In this document: piece after piece, positions 1 through 11,931 of the stretch
How the letters are laid out: each line of letters begins with the position of its first letter
How positions within the stretch are numbered: position 1 is the first letter of the stretch
Assembly (NCBI RefSeq): GCF_001425485.1
Contig: NZ_LMQW01000011.1
Span: 1-55,775, forward strand
From: Aureimonas sp. Leaf427
Lineage (GTDB): Bacteria > Pseudomonadota > Alphaproteobacteria > Rhizobiales > Rhizobiaceae
Reading direction: 5' to 3'
DNA length: 55,775 nt
Translations under genes and position numbers: made by a program
Notes under the pieces: model-generated
Seen by the model: only the letters and a program-made list of their open reading frames with translations
Databases searched by the model: none
Told to the model about the DNA's origin: nothing

Positions 1-2
1 TC

Positions 3-80
3 GCTACTCGTTACGACCGCCGCACCATCCACTTCAAAGGCTTCGTCCACTTGGCCGGCGCCATGCTCTGGTTGGGCTGA
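3..80 (+). mobile_element. 3' end of an IS5-type transposase gene (partial, cut by window edge)
   Basis: Reading from base 3 gives 25 codons and a TGA. The peptide begins ATRYDRRTIHFKGF and ends LAGAMLWLG, which matches the usual C-terminus of IS5-family DDE transposases (an ATRYDK motif, about ten residues, then a hydrophobic LA-x-x-x-x-WL end). The rest of the gene lies outside the window, so the catalytic domain cannot be checked. The insertion sequence probably ends between 81 and 127, just beyond the yqgE stop codon; I could not identify its terminal repeat. The family call is from memory of the motif. Confidence 0.72.
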
Positions 81-127
81 ATGTCGATCCGGCCTAGAGC
101 ATCGGACGGCGGCGCCGAATGTCCATG

Positions 128-712
128 TCAGGCGTGGCCGGCCTCGGCATTGAGGAAGATCGGATCGACGCCGAGCAGGCCGAGCGCCCGTCCATAGGCC
201 TCCTCGAGCACGGGATCGAAGATGATGCCGACATCGGCCCGGCAGGTCAGCCAGCCATTGGCGGCGATCTCGGCCTCGAGCTGCCCGGCGCTCCATCCGG
301 CATAGCCGAGCGCCATCATGGCCGCCTTCGGGCCGATGCCGGCGGAGATGGCCTTCAAAATGTCGAGTGTCGGCGTCAGCGACACTTCGTCGGCGACGGA
401 CACGGTCGATTCCGAATCGTAGTCGTCGGAATGGAGCACGAAGCCGCGCCCGCGCTCGACCGGCCCGCCCATGCAGACCTTGATCTCCCGGCCCTTGTCC
501 GGAAGGCGGATCTCCTCCTCGTTGCCGACGATGCCGAGCTGCGTCAAAAGGGCGGGAAAGGAGATCGGTTGCTTCTTGTTGATGATGAAGCCCATCGCGC
601 CGCTTGGCGAATGGGCGCAGACATAGACGACGCTCCGCTGAAAGCGCTCGTCCACCATGCCCGGCATGGCGATGAGGAAATGGCCTTCGAGCGAGGTCGG
701 CTCCATCGGCAT
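128..712 (-). CDS. yqgE: YqgE/AlgH family protein (UPF0301)
   Basis: A 194-residue protein with the complete family signature: N-terminal SLEGHFLIAMPGM, then VYVCAHSPSGAMGFIIN, a GGPV segment, and the C-terminal GVDP and EAGHA ending. Its molecular function is not established. I chose the ATG at 712 because AAGGAA sits about eight bases upstream; an in-frame ATG at 736 and another at 775 would add residues not typical of the family. It is divergent from the DsbD-like gene. The gene is intact although an IS tail lies just past its 3' end. Confidence 0.9.
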   Translation of the reverse strand: MPMEPTSLEGHFLIAMPGMVDERFQRSVVYVCAHSPSGAMGFIINKKQPISFPALLTQLGIVGNEEEIRLPDKGREIKVCMGGPVERGRGFVLHSDDYDSESTVSVADEVSLTPTLDILKAISAGIGPKAAMMALGYAGWSAGQLEAEIAANGWLTCRADVGIIFDPVLEEAYGRALGLLGVDPIFLNAEAGHA

Positions 713-838
713 ATCTCTTTCCTTCGTGTCATCCATGACGATCAGATAGGAAGCATGCCCAAGACGGTCACCCACCTTTCCGCACCCGGTATCTGCGACG
801 ATTGGGCCACGAGCCCGGCCATGGGATCAAGCGCTTGC

Positions 839-1732
839 ATGGCCGGACCACGTCTTTTCGGCCGACTGCGTCATTCCGGACGCGGCGCGGGCTTCGGCAG
901 GCGGATCGCCGCCCCGCTCCTCGCCGCCTGTCTCGCCCTTTTCGGACAGGCCCAAGGGGCGCTCGCCGACGCCGCGGTGTCGATGGAGGGCGCCGGCCTC
1001 CGGCTCGTCGCCGAGCCCCCGTCGGCGGACGGCGTCGTCCGCGCCGCCCTGCTCGTCGATCTCGAACCCGGCTGGAAGACCTATTGGCTCGACCCCGGCG
1101 ACGCCGGCATTCCGCCGCGCCTCGATCTCTACGCCGGCGCCGATCTCCAGCATCTCGACGCGCAGTTTCCCCTGCCGCATCGCCTGAGCGAGCCCTACGG
1201 CGCCTCGAACGTCTATTCGCAGCCCTTCGCCGTCGCCCTGACGCTGCGCCGGTCAGACGCGCCCGAAGCAGGAAAGCCCGCGACGATCGATCTTTCCCTG
1301 ACGCTCGGCCTCTGCCGCGACATCTGCATTCCCGCGTCCGCGCGCCTGACGCTCGACATCGCCGCGATCAGGCCGGCGGATGCGCGGCTCGTCGCCTATG
1401 CCTTCGAGGCGCTGCCGGAGCCGAGCACGGGCGAGGTCGGCATCCAGTCCGCCCGGCTCGGCGAGGGCGGCGGCGCCATCGAGGTGGATGCGGCCGCACC
1501 GAGCGATCGGCCGTCGTCGGAAACCGACCTCTTCCTCGCCGGTCCCGCCGGCTGGTTCTTCGGCGCGCCGGGTGCACCGAAGCGCGACGGGCGGCGGCTC
1601 ACCTTCACCGTTCCGGTTCTCGGCCGCCCGAAAGCGGCGGGAGAAGCGCCGCCGCCGGGGGTCGATGCCGTGCTCTCGCTCGGCGCCCACGCCTTCCGGG
1701 CGGAGAATATTCCCGTCTCGGCCCCGAGATAG
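839..1732 (+). CDS. Secreted DsbD N-terminal-domain-like protein
   Basis: About 297 residues. The N-terminus is basic followed by a hydrophobic stretch (IAAPLLAACLALFGQAQGALA), a plausible Sec signal peptide, so the product is expected in the periplasm. The mature part resembles the DsbD N-terminal (DsbDalpha) fold: GWKTYWLDPGDAG, an SNVYSQPF region and LGLCRDICIP with its Cys-x3-Cys pair. There is no DsbD membrane or thioredoxin domain, so it is probably a stand-alone thiol carrier or thiol-related protein; substrate unknown. The start is uncertain: ATGs at 755 (AGGA just upstream), 821 and 839 are all in frame. I prefer 839 because it puts the signal peptide nearest the N-terminus. Confidence 0.75.
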   Translation: MAGPRLFGRLRHSGRGAGFGRRIAAPLLAACLALFGQAQGALADAAVSMEGAGLRLVAEPPSADGVVRAALLVDLEPGWKTYWLDPGDAGIPPRLDLYAGADLQHLDAQFPLPHRLSEPYGASNVYSQPFAVALTLRRSDAPEAGKPATIDLSLTLGLCRDICIPASARLTLDIAAIRPADARLVAYAFEALPEPSTGEVGIQSARLGEGGGAIEVDAAAPSDRPSSETDLFLAGPAGWFFGAPGAPKRDGRRLTFTVPVLGRPKAAGEAPPPGVDAVLSLGAHAFRAENIPVSAPR

Positions 1733-1829
1733 GCACCCGCCAACCTCGACAGCGATCCGGTCCCATCTATCTTTTCACCAGCCGCCGGCTCGACGAGCCG
1801 CCGGAGCTTTCACGAGGGGATCGACGGAC

Positions 1830-2315
1830 ATGACCATCAAGATCGGCGACAGCATTCCGAACGCCACGCTGAAGACCAAGACGAGCGACGGTCCGAGCGA
1901 TCTCTCCACGGCCGAGATCTTCGGCGGCAAGAAGGTCGTCCTCTTCGCCGTGCCCGGCGCCTTCACGCCCACCTGCTCGATGAACCACCTGCCGGGCTTC
2001 CTCGACAATTACGAGGCGATCCTCGCCAAGGGCGTCGACACGGTCGCCGTCGTCGCGGTGAACGATATCTTCGTCATGGCGGCCTGGGCGAAATCGACGG
2101 GCGCGGAAGGCAAGATCCTCTTCCTCTCCGACGGCAATGCGGACTTCGCCAAGGCGATCGGCCTCGACGTCGATCTCTCCGTCGCCGGCCTCGGCGTGCG
2201 CTCCAAGCGCTACTCGATGATCGTGGAAGACGGCGTCGTGAAGGCCCTAAACATCGAGGAGTCGCCCGGTCAGGCCGAAACCTCCTCGGCCACCGCGCTT
2301 CTCGAACAGCTGTAG
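1830..2315 (+). CDS. Peroxiredoxin, Prx5/PrxII type
   Basis: 161 residues, normal for atypical 2-Cys/glutaredoxin-dependent Prx5 enzymes that reduce hydrogen peroxide and alkyl hydroperoxides in the cytoplasm. The active site reads PGAFTPTCS with the peroxidatic Cys near residue 49. VNDIFVMAAWAK and FLSDGNADFAKAIGLDVD are typical downstream motifs. The start ATG follows GAGGGG. It is convergent with rnhA, with a palindromic repeat in the gap. Confidence 0.93.
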   Translation: MTIKIGDSIPNATLKTKTSDGPSDLSTAEIFGGKKVVLFAVPGAFTPTCSMNHLPGFLDNYEAILAKGVDTVAVVAVNDIFVMAAWAKSTGAEGKILFLSDGNADFAKAIGLDVDLSVAGLGVRSKRYSMIVEDGVVKALNIEESPGQAETSSATALLEQL

Positions 2316-2359
2316 ATCTCGGCGCCTCTCAAGCGGCAGGAGGCACCCTGCCCCCGAAA

Positions 2360-2425
2360 CTGCCGATCTCCCTCCTTGCGGGGGAGATGGCCGGCAGGCC
2401 AGAGGGGGGTGCCTCCCGCTACCCC
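2360..2425. repeat. Half copy of a palindromic intergenic element (RIME-like)
   Basis: The stretch has a GATCTCCC stem, a short loop and GGGGGAGAT, followed by GGCCGGCAGGCCAGAGGGGGG. The same words recur at 38942-39066, 46201-46340 and, more diverged, 41252-41394, where two copies face each other. Here only one arm is present, between the convergent peroxiredoxin and rnhA genes. The name follows the general pattern of rhizobial intergenic mosaic elements; identity to a named family is inference. Confidence 0.65.
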
Positions 2426-2496
2426 CCCGAAAGTGACTCCGAGCCGCCCACAAGCGCCCCGGAACCAGAAACCTGCGCTACTCAGGACGCCCGGTC

Positions 2497-3051
2497 CTAC
2501 CGCGCCTTCTGCACGATCCCGTGCAGCATCTTCGGCGCCGCAGGTTTGGCGCCGCCCGCCTTCCCGCCGGCCTTGAACGGCGCCATGCCCGTTCGCGCGA
2601 GCTCGTCCGCCCGCTCGTTCAGCTCGTGGCCCGCATGGCCCTTCACCCAGTGAAACGTCACGTCGTGCACCGTGCGGGCCGCGTCCAGCGCCTGCCAGAG
2701 CTCGGCATTCTTCACCGGCTTCTTGTCGGCGGTGCGCCAGCCATTGCGCTTCCAGCCGTGGATCCACTTGGTGATGCCGTCGCGCAGATATTGCGAGTCC
2801 GAGTGCAGATCGACCGGCATCGGGCGCTTCAGCGATCCGAGCGACTCGATCGCGGCCAGAAGCTCCATGCGATTGTTGGTCGTCATGGCCTCGCCGCCGG
2901 ACAGCTCCTTACGCGTGCCCGCATAGTTGAGGATCGCGCCCCAGCCGCCCGGGCCGGGATTTCCCGAGCAGGCGCCGTCGGTATAGATCTCGACGCGCTT
3001 GCTCCCACCGCTCTCGCCGATGTCGATGTCGCCCATCTCGGTGTCGCTCAT
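2497..3051 (-). CDS. rnhA: Ribonuclease HI
   Basis: 184 residues. It cleaves the RNA strand of RNA-DNA hybrids. The Asp-Glu-Asp-Asp metal site is visible: D25 in [17 protein letters not shown]63 in [11 protein letters not shown]85 in DLHSDSQYL and D149 in NERADELA, with the catalytic His in VKGHAGH. It carries about 18 extra N-terminal residues and a Gly/Lys/Ala-rich tail. The start ATG overlaps the thrB stop in an ATGA, and it is the last gene of the oxidase-ispH-thrB string. Confidence 0.95.
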   Translation of the reverse strand: MSDTEMGDIDIGESGGSKRVEIYTDGACSGNPGPGGWGAILNYAGTRKELSGGEAMTTNNRMELLAAIESLGSLKRPMPVDLHSDSQYLRDGITKWIHGWKRNGWRTADKKPVKNAELWQALDAARTVHDVTFHWVKGHAGHELNERADELARTGMAPFKAGGKAGGAKPAAPKMLHGIVQKAR

Positions 3052-4022
3052 GCCGGTGCTCTCTCGATGCCGTAGTCGGCGGCGCTCGTAACGCCGCGAT
3101 GGAAGCGGAGCTTGCGCAGATATTCGCGCGGGTCCTTCTTGGTGACGAAGCTGTCGTCCGGCACGTTCAGCCAGTCGTAGAGCCGCGTCAGGAGGAAGCG
3201 CATCGCCGCGCCGCGCGCCAGCATGGGCAGCGCCGCGATCTCCTTCGCCGAGAGCGGGCGCATCTCGCGATAGCCCTCGATCATCGCCCGGCCCTTGGTC
3301 ACGTTGAACGCGCCGTCCTGCTCGAAGCACCAGGCGCAGAGGCAGATGGCGAGGTCGTAGGCGAGAATGTCGTTGCAGGCGAAGTAGAAGTCGATGAGCC
3401 CGGACAGCTTGCCGCCGAGGAAGAACACGTTGTCGGCGAAGAGATCGGCATGGATGACGCCCGTCGGCAGGCCCGAAGGCCAGGACGCTTCGAGCACGTC
3501 GATCTCGCGGGCGATCTCCGCGGCAAGGCCCGGCTCGATCCGGTCGGCGCCCTCGCCGCAGGCCTCGGCCAGCGGGCGCCAGGCGTCGACGGTCAGGGCG
3601 TTCGGCCGCACGAGGGGAAAGTCGGAGGCCGCGACGTGCATCCGCGCCATCTCGGCCCCGACGGCCCGACACTCGGAAACGCCCGGCCGGCGCGTCCACA
3701 TGCCTTCGAGAAAGGTGAAGATCGCCGCCGGACGTCCCGCCAGCTCGCCCAGCCGCTCGCCGTTCCGCGCGTTGACGGGCAGCGGGCAGGAGAGGCCGCG
3801 CTCGGCCAGATGCTCCATCAGCCCGATGAAGAAGGGCAGATCGTCCCGGTTCACCCGCTTCTCGTAGAGCGTCAGGATGAAGGTGCCGGCCTCGGTGCGC
3901 AGTAGGAAGTTGGAGTTCTCCACCCCTTCGGCGATGCCCTTGTAGCTCAGCAGCGCGCCGAGATCGTAGGCGCCGAGAAACGCCGCCAGCTGCGGCTCCG
4001 TGACGTCGGTATAGACGGCCAT
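3048..4022 (-). CDS. thrB: Homoserine kinase, APH-fold type
   Basis: 324 residues. It phosphorylates homoserine in threonine biosynthesis. This is the aminoglycoside-phosphotransferase-fold type of homoserine kinase found in alphaproteobacteria, not the GHMP type. It begins [12 protein letters not shown], with a nucleotide-binding region near [13 protein letters not shown], the catalytic loop [11 protein letters not shown] and the metal-binding [10 protein letters not shown]. The start codon lies one base after the ispH stop, and its own stop overlaps rnhA, so the three genes are almost certainly co-transcribed. Confidence 0.93.
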   Translation of the reverse strand: MAVYTDVTEPQLAAFLGAYDLGALLSYKGIAEGVENSNFLLRTEAGTFILTLYEKRVNRDDLPFFIGLMEHLAERGLSCPLPVNARNGERLGELAGRPAAIFTFLEGMWTRRPGVSECRAVGAEMARMHVAASDFPLVRPNALTVDAWRPLAEACGEGADRIEPGLAAEIAREIDVLEASWPSGLPTGVIHADLFADNVFFLGGKLSGLIDFYFACNDILAYDLAICLCAWCFEQDGAFNVTKGRAMIEGYREMRPLSAKEIAALPMLARGAAMRFLLTRLYDWLNVPDDSFVTKKDPREYLRKLRFHRGVTSAADYGIERAPA

Positions 4023-4023
4023 C

Positions 4024-5052
4024 TCACGCCTCTCCGGACAGGACGGGGCCGGCGCGGTCGCCATGAACGAAGGCCATGTCGGCGGCCTCCAGCGGCGTGT
4101 CGCGGAGCGTGCGCATGACGGGGAAGTTCTCGGTCTCGATCGCGGTGCGCACCAGCTCGATGCGAACGTCGTAGCGGGCGCGCAGCGCGTCGATGATCTC
4201 GTCGATGACGATCTCGGGCGCGGAGGCCCCGGCGGACATGGAGAGCGTCGCGCCCTCGCCGATGAGCCCCCAGGGAATATCCGTCGCGCGCTGCACGAGC
4301 GCGGAGGCGAGCGCGCCGGCCCGCGTCGCGACCTCGACGAGGCGCATCGAGTTGGAGGAGTTCGGCGCGCCGACGATCAGGAACATGTCCGTCCCCGGCG
4401 CCGCCGCCTTCACCGCATCCTGCCGGTTGGTCGTCGCATAGCAGATGGAATCCGACGAGGGCGCCTGGAGCTCCGGGAACTTCGCTTCCAGCGCGGCGAT
4501 CACGCCCGCCGTGTCGTCCACCGAAAGGGTCGTCTGCGTGACATAGCCGAGCGCCGCCGGATCGGCCGGCTCGAACGCGGCGACGTCCGCCTCGCTCTCG
4601 ATCAGCGAGACCGTGCCCGGCTCCAGCTGGCCCATCGTGCCGATGACCTCGGGATGCCCCTTGTGACCGATAAGGAGAACGTGGCGGCCGCGCTTGACGT
4701 GCAGCATGGCCTGCTTGTGCACCTTGGAGACGAGCGGACAGGTCGCGTCGAGATAGAGAAGATCGCGCCCTGCGGCCTCCGCCGGAACGGATTTCGGCAC
4801 GCCATGGGCGGAGAAGACCACCGGCTGGCCGTCCGCCGGCACGTCTGACACCTCGCGCACGAAGACCGCGCCGAGCGTCTCCAGGCCCTGCACCACATAG
4901 CGGTTGTGCACGATCTCGTGGCGCACATAGACCGGCGCGCCGTATTTCTTGATCGCGAGCACGACGATCTGGATGGCGCGGTCGACGCCCGCGCAGAAGC
5001 CTCGCGGCTCGCAGAGCCGAAGGGTCAGGCGGGGCTTTGGCGAGGTCGGCAT
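4024..5052 (-). CDS. ispH: 4-hydroxy-3-methylbut-2-enyl diphosphate reductase
   Basis: 342 residues. It is the [4Fe-4S] enzyme for the last step of the MEP isoprenoid pathway, giving IPP and DMAPP. The three cluster cysteines are in [22 protein letters not shown] and [12 protein letters not shown]; the substrate motifs HEIVHN, SAHGVP and the SSNSMRL segment are present. I use the ATG at 5052 ([10 protein letters not shown]), which gives the usual family length; an in-frame ATG at 5118 would add a 22-residue Pro/Ala-rich leader. It lies in the conserved SURF1-ispH-thrB order. Confidence 0.95.
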   Translation of the reverse strand: MPTSPKPRLTLRLCEPRGFCAGVDRAIQIVVLAIKKYGAPVYVRHEIVHNRYVVQGLETLGAVFVREVSDVPADGQPVVFSAHGVPKSVPAEAAGRDLLYLDATCPLVSKVHKQAMLHVKRGRHVLLIGHKGHPEVIGTMGQLEPGTVSLIESEADVAAFEPADPAALGYVTQTTLSVDDTAGVIAALEAKFPELQAPSSDSICYATTNRQDAVKAAAPGTDMFLIVGAPNSSNSMRLVEVATRAGALASALVQRATDIPWGLIGEGATLSMSAGASAPEIVIDEIIDALRARYDVRIELVRTAIETENFPVMRTLRDTPLEAADMAFVHGDRAGPVLSGEA

Positions 5053-5149
5053 CGATGCGCTGTCCCGTTGAAAGACCGGAGCCGCTGGGCGGCCGGGGAT
5101 CGGCGCGAATGAAGGCATGGCACCGCCCCCTGTCAAGGCTGAAGCGGCC

Positions 5150-5944
5150 TCATGCCGCCGAGCCCTTGCGAAGCCGCCCGACCACCAGAAGCACCAGCAT
5201 GACGGCGAGGACCAGAGCCAGCCCGTACCAGGTGATGGCATATTCGAGATGGCTGTTCGGAATGTCGACCACCGTCGTTCCGCCCACCGGCCCGTCGCTG
5301 GACGAGGCGCCCGGCCCCGCATCGACCAGAAAGGGCAGAAGGCCCGCGACATCGGCGGAAGGCAGTGCCCGCGCGAGATCCGGCAGGCTCTTCCAGAAGA
5401 AGACGTTCTTCACCGGGTCGTTGTCCGGAATGAAGGAACTTGGCCGCGCCGTCTCGCCGTTGCGCGCGATGCCGGCAATCTCGACCTCGCCCTGCGCCTG
5501 CCCGGCCGCGCGGCTCTCCGGCGCCTTGCGGTCGTAGGGCACGAAGCCGCGATTGACGAAGACCGTGCGCCCATCCGCCAGACGCAGCGGCGTGTAGACG
5601 TTCCAGCCCGCCTGCCCCTCGAAGGTCGAGAGGAAATGCCGCTCGTCGGTGTGCAAGAACCGCCCGGTCAGGCGAACCGGCATGTAGTCGACGTCGCCGG
5701 TCTCGGCGAAGACGCGCTCGACCTCCGCCAGCGGCAGCGGCTCGGAATGGACGCGCGCGTCGATCGTCGCGATCAGCGCGGTCTTCCAGCCGAGCCGCTC
5801 GACCTGCCATGTGCCGAGACCGAGCAGGATCGCGATGCCGGCGAGGCAGAGGACGACCGCCGCGATGAACCCGCCGCGCCCGATGCGCCGTCCGATGGCG
5901 GCAGGAACGGTCCCGCCGGGGGCCTCAGCGCTCGGCATCGTCAT
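5150..5944 (-). CDS. SURF1 family cytochrome c oxidase assembly protein
   Basis: 264 residues with one transmembrane helix near each end (about residues 27-47 and 237-257), the standard SURF1 topology with a large periplasmic loop. The loop holds GTWQVERLGWK, VRLTGRF, GWNVYTPLRL, VFVNRGFVPYDRK and the C-terminal NSHLEYAITWYGLA. SURF1 helps insert or deliver heme a to subunit I of aa3-type oxidases. It overlaps the upstream DUF983 gene by 20 bases, as in other alphaproteobacterial oxidase operons. Confidence 0.93.
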   Translation of the reverse strand: MTMPSAEAPGGTVPAAIGRRIGRGGFIAAVVLCLAGIAILLGLGTWQVERLGWKTALIATIDARVHSEPLPLAEVERVFAETGDVDYMPVRLTGRFLHTDERHFLSTFEGQAGWNVYTPLRLADGRTVFVNRGFVPYDRKAPESRAAGQAQGEVEIAGIARNGETARPSSFIPDNDPVKNVFFWKSLPDLARALPSADVAGLLPFLVDAGPGASSSDGPVGGTTVVDIPNSHLEYAITWYGLALVLAVMLVLLVVGRLRKGSAA

Positions 5945-6323
5945 CCGTGGAAAGCCGTCCCTGGGACGCGCTATTGCGATATTGCAGCCCGATCATCAGC
6001 CCTTTCAGGACGCGCAGAAGCGGCAGGCAAAGCACGAGGGCAAGCGGTATCCAGAGGAGGAAATGGACCCAGAGCGGCGGGTTCCACGTCACCTCCGTGT
6101 AGAGCGCGAGCCCGACCACGACGAAGCTGATGATCAGGATGACGAAGACGGCGGGACCGTCGCCGGAATCGATGAACGTGTAGTCGAGGCCGCAATTGGT
6201 GCAGGCCGGCCGGACCGAGAGGAAGCCCTTGAAGAGCCGCCCCTCGCCGCAGCGCGGACAACGGTTGCGCATCGCCATCTGGCCGGCATCGACCGGGGCG
6301 TGGAACGCGGTGTCATCGTGCAT
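5925..6323 (-). CDS. DUF983 membrane protein with zinc-ribbon
   Basis: 132 residues starting MHDDTAF; an ATG at 6338 is also in frame. The N-terminal half has two CxxC knuckles (RCPRCGEGRLF and ACTNCGLDYTF), likely a small zinc ribbon, followed by two hydrophobic helices (AVFVILIISFVVVGLALY and LLWIPLALVLCLPLLRVL). This is the DUF983 pattern. The family sits in cytochrome oxidase operons next to coxC and SURF1, so a role in oxidase assembly is likely, but its activity is not defined. Confidence 0.9.
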   Translation of the reverse strand: MHDDTAFHAPVDAGQMAMRNRCPRCGEGRLFKGFLSVRPACTNCGLDYTFIDSGDGPAVFVILIISFVVVGLALYTEVTWNPPLWVHFLLWIPLALVLCLPLLRVLKGLMIGLQYRNSASQGRLSTDDDAER

Positions 6324-6499
6324 GCCGGCTGTCCTCAACAGGAGTTCGAACGACGGGATGGCGGAAACGAGAAGAGGCGGTCGCTTGCGCGCCGCCTCCG
6401 GTCTCTGCGGGACGGGAGCCCCGATCGTCTCGATGCGCGGGCTTTGCTGCGCCGGTGAGGCTCGGCGCGATCCCGCGCCGGGCGATCACCCCGAACGGA

Positions 6500-7378
6500 T
6501 CACTCCGCGTGGATCGTGCCGCCCCAGCTTCCCCAGATGTAGATGGCGAAGAAGAGGAAGAGCCAGACCACGTCGACGAAGTGCCAGTACCACGCGGCCG
6601 CCTCGAAGCCGAAATGCTTCTTGGAGGTGAACTGGCCCTTCACGGCGCGGATCAGGCAGACGATCAGGAAGATCGTGCCGACCAGAACGTGGAAGCCGTG
6701 GAAGCCCGTCGCCATGAAGAAGGTCGAGCCGTAGATCGAGCCGGCGAAGGCGAAGGGCGCGTGGGCGTATTCGTAGTACTGAACGTAGGAGAAGATCGCG
6801 CCGAGAACGCAGGTCAGCGCAAGACCGGTGATCAGCCCCTTGCGGTCGTCGTGCAGAAGCGCGTGGTGCGCCCAGGTGACGGTCGTGCCGGAGAGGAGCA
6901 GCGTCACGGTGTTGAAGAGCGGCAGGTGCAGCGGATCGAGAACCTCGATGCCGACCGGGGGCCACTGGCCACCGAGAACCTGGGTCCGCGCGGCCTGGAT
7001 GGCTTCACCCGGAAAGAGGCTCGCATCGAAGAAGGCCCAGAACCACGCCACGAAGAACATCACCTCGGAGGCGATGAACATGATCATGCCGTAGCGCAGA
7101 TGCATGGACACGACCGGCGTGTGCGCGCCCTCCTGGCCTTCCTTGATCGTGTCCGACCACCAGGCGAACATGACGTAGAGAACCAGCGCCAGACCGATGA
7201 AGAAGATCCACGGCGTGGCGAGATCGACGCCCGCGAACAGGAACTGCTGCTCGGAATGGAGCCGCATCCAGGCCACCGCGCCGAACATCATGATGAAGGC
7301 GCCGAGCGAGGCGAGGAACGGCCACGGGCTCGGGTCGATGATGTGGTAGTCGTGCTGCTTGCCGTGCGTGTCGGCCAT
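6500..7378 (-). CDS. ctaE: Cytochrome c oxidase subunit III
   Basis: 292 residues starting [20 protein letters not shown], the usual subunit III opening. Seven hydrophobic segments are visible, with [36 protein letters not shown] and [14 protein letters not shown] as hallmarks. It stabilises the catalytic core of the proton-pumping aa3 oxidase in the inner membrane. It follows ctaG by about 110 bases with no obvious terminator, so it is probably in the same transcript. Confidence 0.96.
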   Translation of the reverse strand: MADTHGKQHDYHIIDPSPWPFLASLGAFIMMFGAVAWMRLHSEQQFLFAGVDLATPWIFFIGLALVLYVMFAWWSDTIKEGQEGAHTPVVSMHLRYGMIMFIASEVMFFVAWFWAFFDASLFPGEAIQAARTQVLGGQWPPVGIEVLDPLHLPLFNTVTLLLSGTTVTWAHHALLHDDRKGLITGLALTCVLGAIFSYVQYYEYAHAPFAFAGSIYGSTFFMATGFHGFHVLVGTIFLIVCLIRAVKGQFTSKKHFGFEAAAWYWHFVDVVWLFLFFAIYIWGSWGGTIHAE

Positions 7379-7489
7379 GTCAGAAGTCCCCGGTCGTTCC
7401 GTGCCCGTCATCGTCTTATACGAAGCCGGCAGCATGCTTTACCAGCCCATCCATCCCGCCTCGTCCCGAAAGACGGCGGACGGGCGCCC

Positions 7490-8095
7490 TTAGAGTTTGT
7501 TCGTCGCCGGCCCGGCGGCCGGTGTCGCGGGCACCGCCGCGACGGGTTCGGCTCCCTCGACCGGGAAGAACGTGTAGGACAGGGTGATCGCGGGCGATCC
7601 CTTCATGTCCTCCGAATCCAGCATCTTCGGGTCGACGTAGAAGATGACCGGCATGTCCTTCGACTCGCCCGGCTGCAGCGTCTGCTCGGTGAAGCAGAAA
7701 CAGGCGATCTTGTTGAAGAAGACGCCCGCCGCCTCCGGCGTGACGTTGTAGGTCGCCTGCGCCGTCACCGGCTTGTCCGAGCGGTTGACGACCCGGTAGC
7801 TCGTCTGGCGCGTCTCGCCGAGCTTGACCTTGATCTCGCGCTCCACCGGCTGGAACGCCCAGGGCACGCTCTTCGAGGCATTGGCATCGAAGCGCACGAG
7901 CACTTCGCTGTCCACGACATGCTCGGACGCGGCCTCGGCGCGCTGCGTCGTGCCGCCATAGCCCGTGGCCTGGCAGAACATCTGGTAGAGCGGCACCGCG
8001 GCATAGGAGGCGCCGAGCATTCCGAAGGCGAAGGCGCCGCAGGCGACCGCGATGGTCAGGCCCTGGCGGCTCTTGCGAGGTTCGGCGGCGCTCAC
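7490..8095 (-). CDS. ctaG: Cytochrome c oxidase assembly protein CtaG/Cox11
   Basis: 201 residues. Cox11-type copper chaperones deliver Cu(B) to subunit I. One N-terminal transmembrane helix (about residues 13-35, ending in YAAVPLYQMFCQATGYGGT) anchors a periplasmic domain that has the copper-binding KIACFCFTEQTL motif, followed by MPVIFYVDP and a beta-rich end. The C-terminal ~20 residues are a Pro/Ala linker-like tail. Its ATG overlaps the coxF stop by four bases (ATGA). Confidence 0.96.
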   Translation of the reverse strand: MSAAEPRKSRQGLTIAVACGAFAFGMLGASYAAVPLYQMFCQATGYGGTTQRAEAASEHVVDSEVLVRFDANASKSVPWAFQPVEREIKVKLGETRQTSYRVVNRSDKPVTAQATYNVTPEAAGVFFNKIACFCFTEQTLQPGESKDMPVIFYVDPKMLDSEDMKGSPAITLSYTFFPVEGAEPVAAVPATPAAGPATNKL

Positions 8096-8232
8096 GTCGG
8101 CGAGCCCATCTTGGCGATCGTCACGACGTAGAAGAGCACGACGAGCGCGACCAGAAAGACGCCGATGGCGACGGAGCGCCGGCGCCGGGCGCTCTCTTCG
8201 GCCTTGGTGAGGGTGACGAAATCGTCCTTCAT
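8092..8232 (-). CDS. CoxF-like small membrane protein
   Basis: 46 residues: a short charged N-terminus (MKDDFVTLTKAEESARRRR) followed by one transmembrane helix (SVAIGVFLVALVVLFYVVTIAKM). Small single-helix proteins of this type lie between ctaB and ctaG in alphaproteobacterial oxidase operons and are often called CoxF. Its function is not known; position suggests oxidase assembly. It overlaps ctaG in an ATGA and starts ten bases after the ctaB stop. Confidence 0.85.
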   Translation of the reverse strand: MKDDFVTLTKAEESARRRRSVAIGVFLVALVVLFYVVTIAKMGSPT

Positions 8233-8242
8233 CGGAGCCACC

Positions 8243-9187
8243 TCAGACGAGCCCGGCACGGGCGACGATCGCCTCGCCGAGGAGAATCGCGAAGAGCGCG
8301 AAGAGATAGACAATCGAGAAGGCGAAGAGCCGCTTGGCCGGCAGCATCTTCGGATCGGCATCGGCCATGCGGTAGGCGCCGATGGCGAGCCACACGAACC
8401 AGGCGCCGAGACCGACGCTCGCGACGCCGTAGACGAGGCCGCCGAAGCCGAGCGCGAAGGGCGCGATGCCGACGGGAACGAGGATCAGCGAATAAAGCAG
8501 GATCTGGAAGCGCGTCGCCGCCTCGCCCGCGACGTTCGGCAGCATCGGAATGCCGGCGCGGCCGTAATCCTTCATCTTGAACAGCGAGAGCGCCCAGAAA
8601 TGCGGCGGCGTCCAGAGGAAGATGAGGAGGAAGAGGACGATGCTCTCGACCGACACGCCGCCGGTCACGGCCGCCCAGCCGATCATCGGCGGAAAGGCAC
8701 CGGCAGCGCCGCCGATGACGATGTTCTGCGGCGTCGAGCGCTTGAGGCCCATCGTGTAGACGACGGCATAAAAGAAGATCGTGAAGGCGAGGAGCCCGGC
8801 CGCGAACCAGTTGGAGGCAAGCCCCAGCACCATGACGGACAGGCCGGAGAGCGCGAGGCCGAAGGCCAGCGCCGTGCGCGCCTCGATGCGGCCGGCGGGC
8901 ACCGGCCGCTGGGCCGTGCGCGTCATGATCGCGTCGATGTCGGCGTCCCACCACATGTTCAGCGCGCCGGAGGCGCCGGCGCCGAGCGCGATGGCGAGGA
9001 TCGCGACGACGCCGAGCGAGACGTCGATCGGGCCCGGCGCCATCATCAGGCCGGTGATGGCGGTCAGGACGACCAGCGACATGACGCGGGGCTTCAGGAG
9101 CGCCAGGAAGTCGCGCGGCTCCGCAAGGCTGATGCCGCTGCGCGCGACGCCTTCGGCTCCGTCGAGATGGTCGATTGCGATCGTCAC
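8243..9187 (-). CDS. ctaB: Heme o synthase (protoheme IX farnesyltransferase)
   Basis: 314 residues. A UbiA-superfamily membrane prenyltransferase that farnesylates heme b to heme o for the oxidase. The Asp-rich motif is in [23 protein letters not shown], and about eight to nine hydrophobic helices follow, including [23 protein letters not shown]. The start codon is GTG at 9187, with GAGGTGAT placed well upstream. It follows ctaD after a 141-base gap that contains a strong hairpin. Confidence 0.95.
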   Translation of the reverse strand: MTIAIDHLDGAEGVARSGISLAEPRDFLALLKPRVMSLVVLTAITGLMMAPGPIDVSLGVVAILAIALGAGASGALNMWWDADIDAIMTRTAQRPVPAGRIEARTALAFGLALSGLSVMVLGLASNWFAAGLLAFTIFFYAVVYTMGLKRSTPQNIVIGGAAGAFPPMIGWAAVTGGVSVESIVLFLLIFLWTPPHFWALSLFKMKDYGRAGIPMLPNVAGEAATRFQILLYSLILVPVGIAPFALGFGGLVYGVASVGLGAWFVWLAIGAYRMADADPKMLPAKRLFAFSIVYLFALFAILLGEAIVARAGLV

Positions 9188-9274
9188 GTCATCACCTCGG
9201 GCATCGCCTCCCCCGCGGGCGATCGGGCCCGCAGGCCGTGGATCGAAGCGGGGACCGGCGGTCCAGTTCGGAAT

Positions 9275-9305
9275 GGCATGGCCCCGGTCGAAGCGGGGCC
9301 ATGCC
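9275..9305. other. Strong hairpin between ctaD and ctaB
   Basis: GGCATGGCCCC pairs with GGGGCCATGCC (11 bp, 12 with the next G-C) around a seven-base loop. It begins about 24 bases after the ctaD stop. On the minus strand no T-run follows, so it does not look like a simple intrinsic terminator. A processing, stability or partial-attenuation role that sets subunit I levels above assembly factors is possible; this is inference. Confidence 0.6.
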
Positions 9306-9328
9306 TGAAGCGAAGTCTCGAATCCGCC

Positions 9329-11931
<2,603 letters not shown>

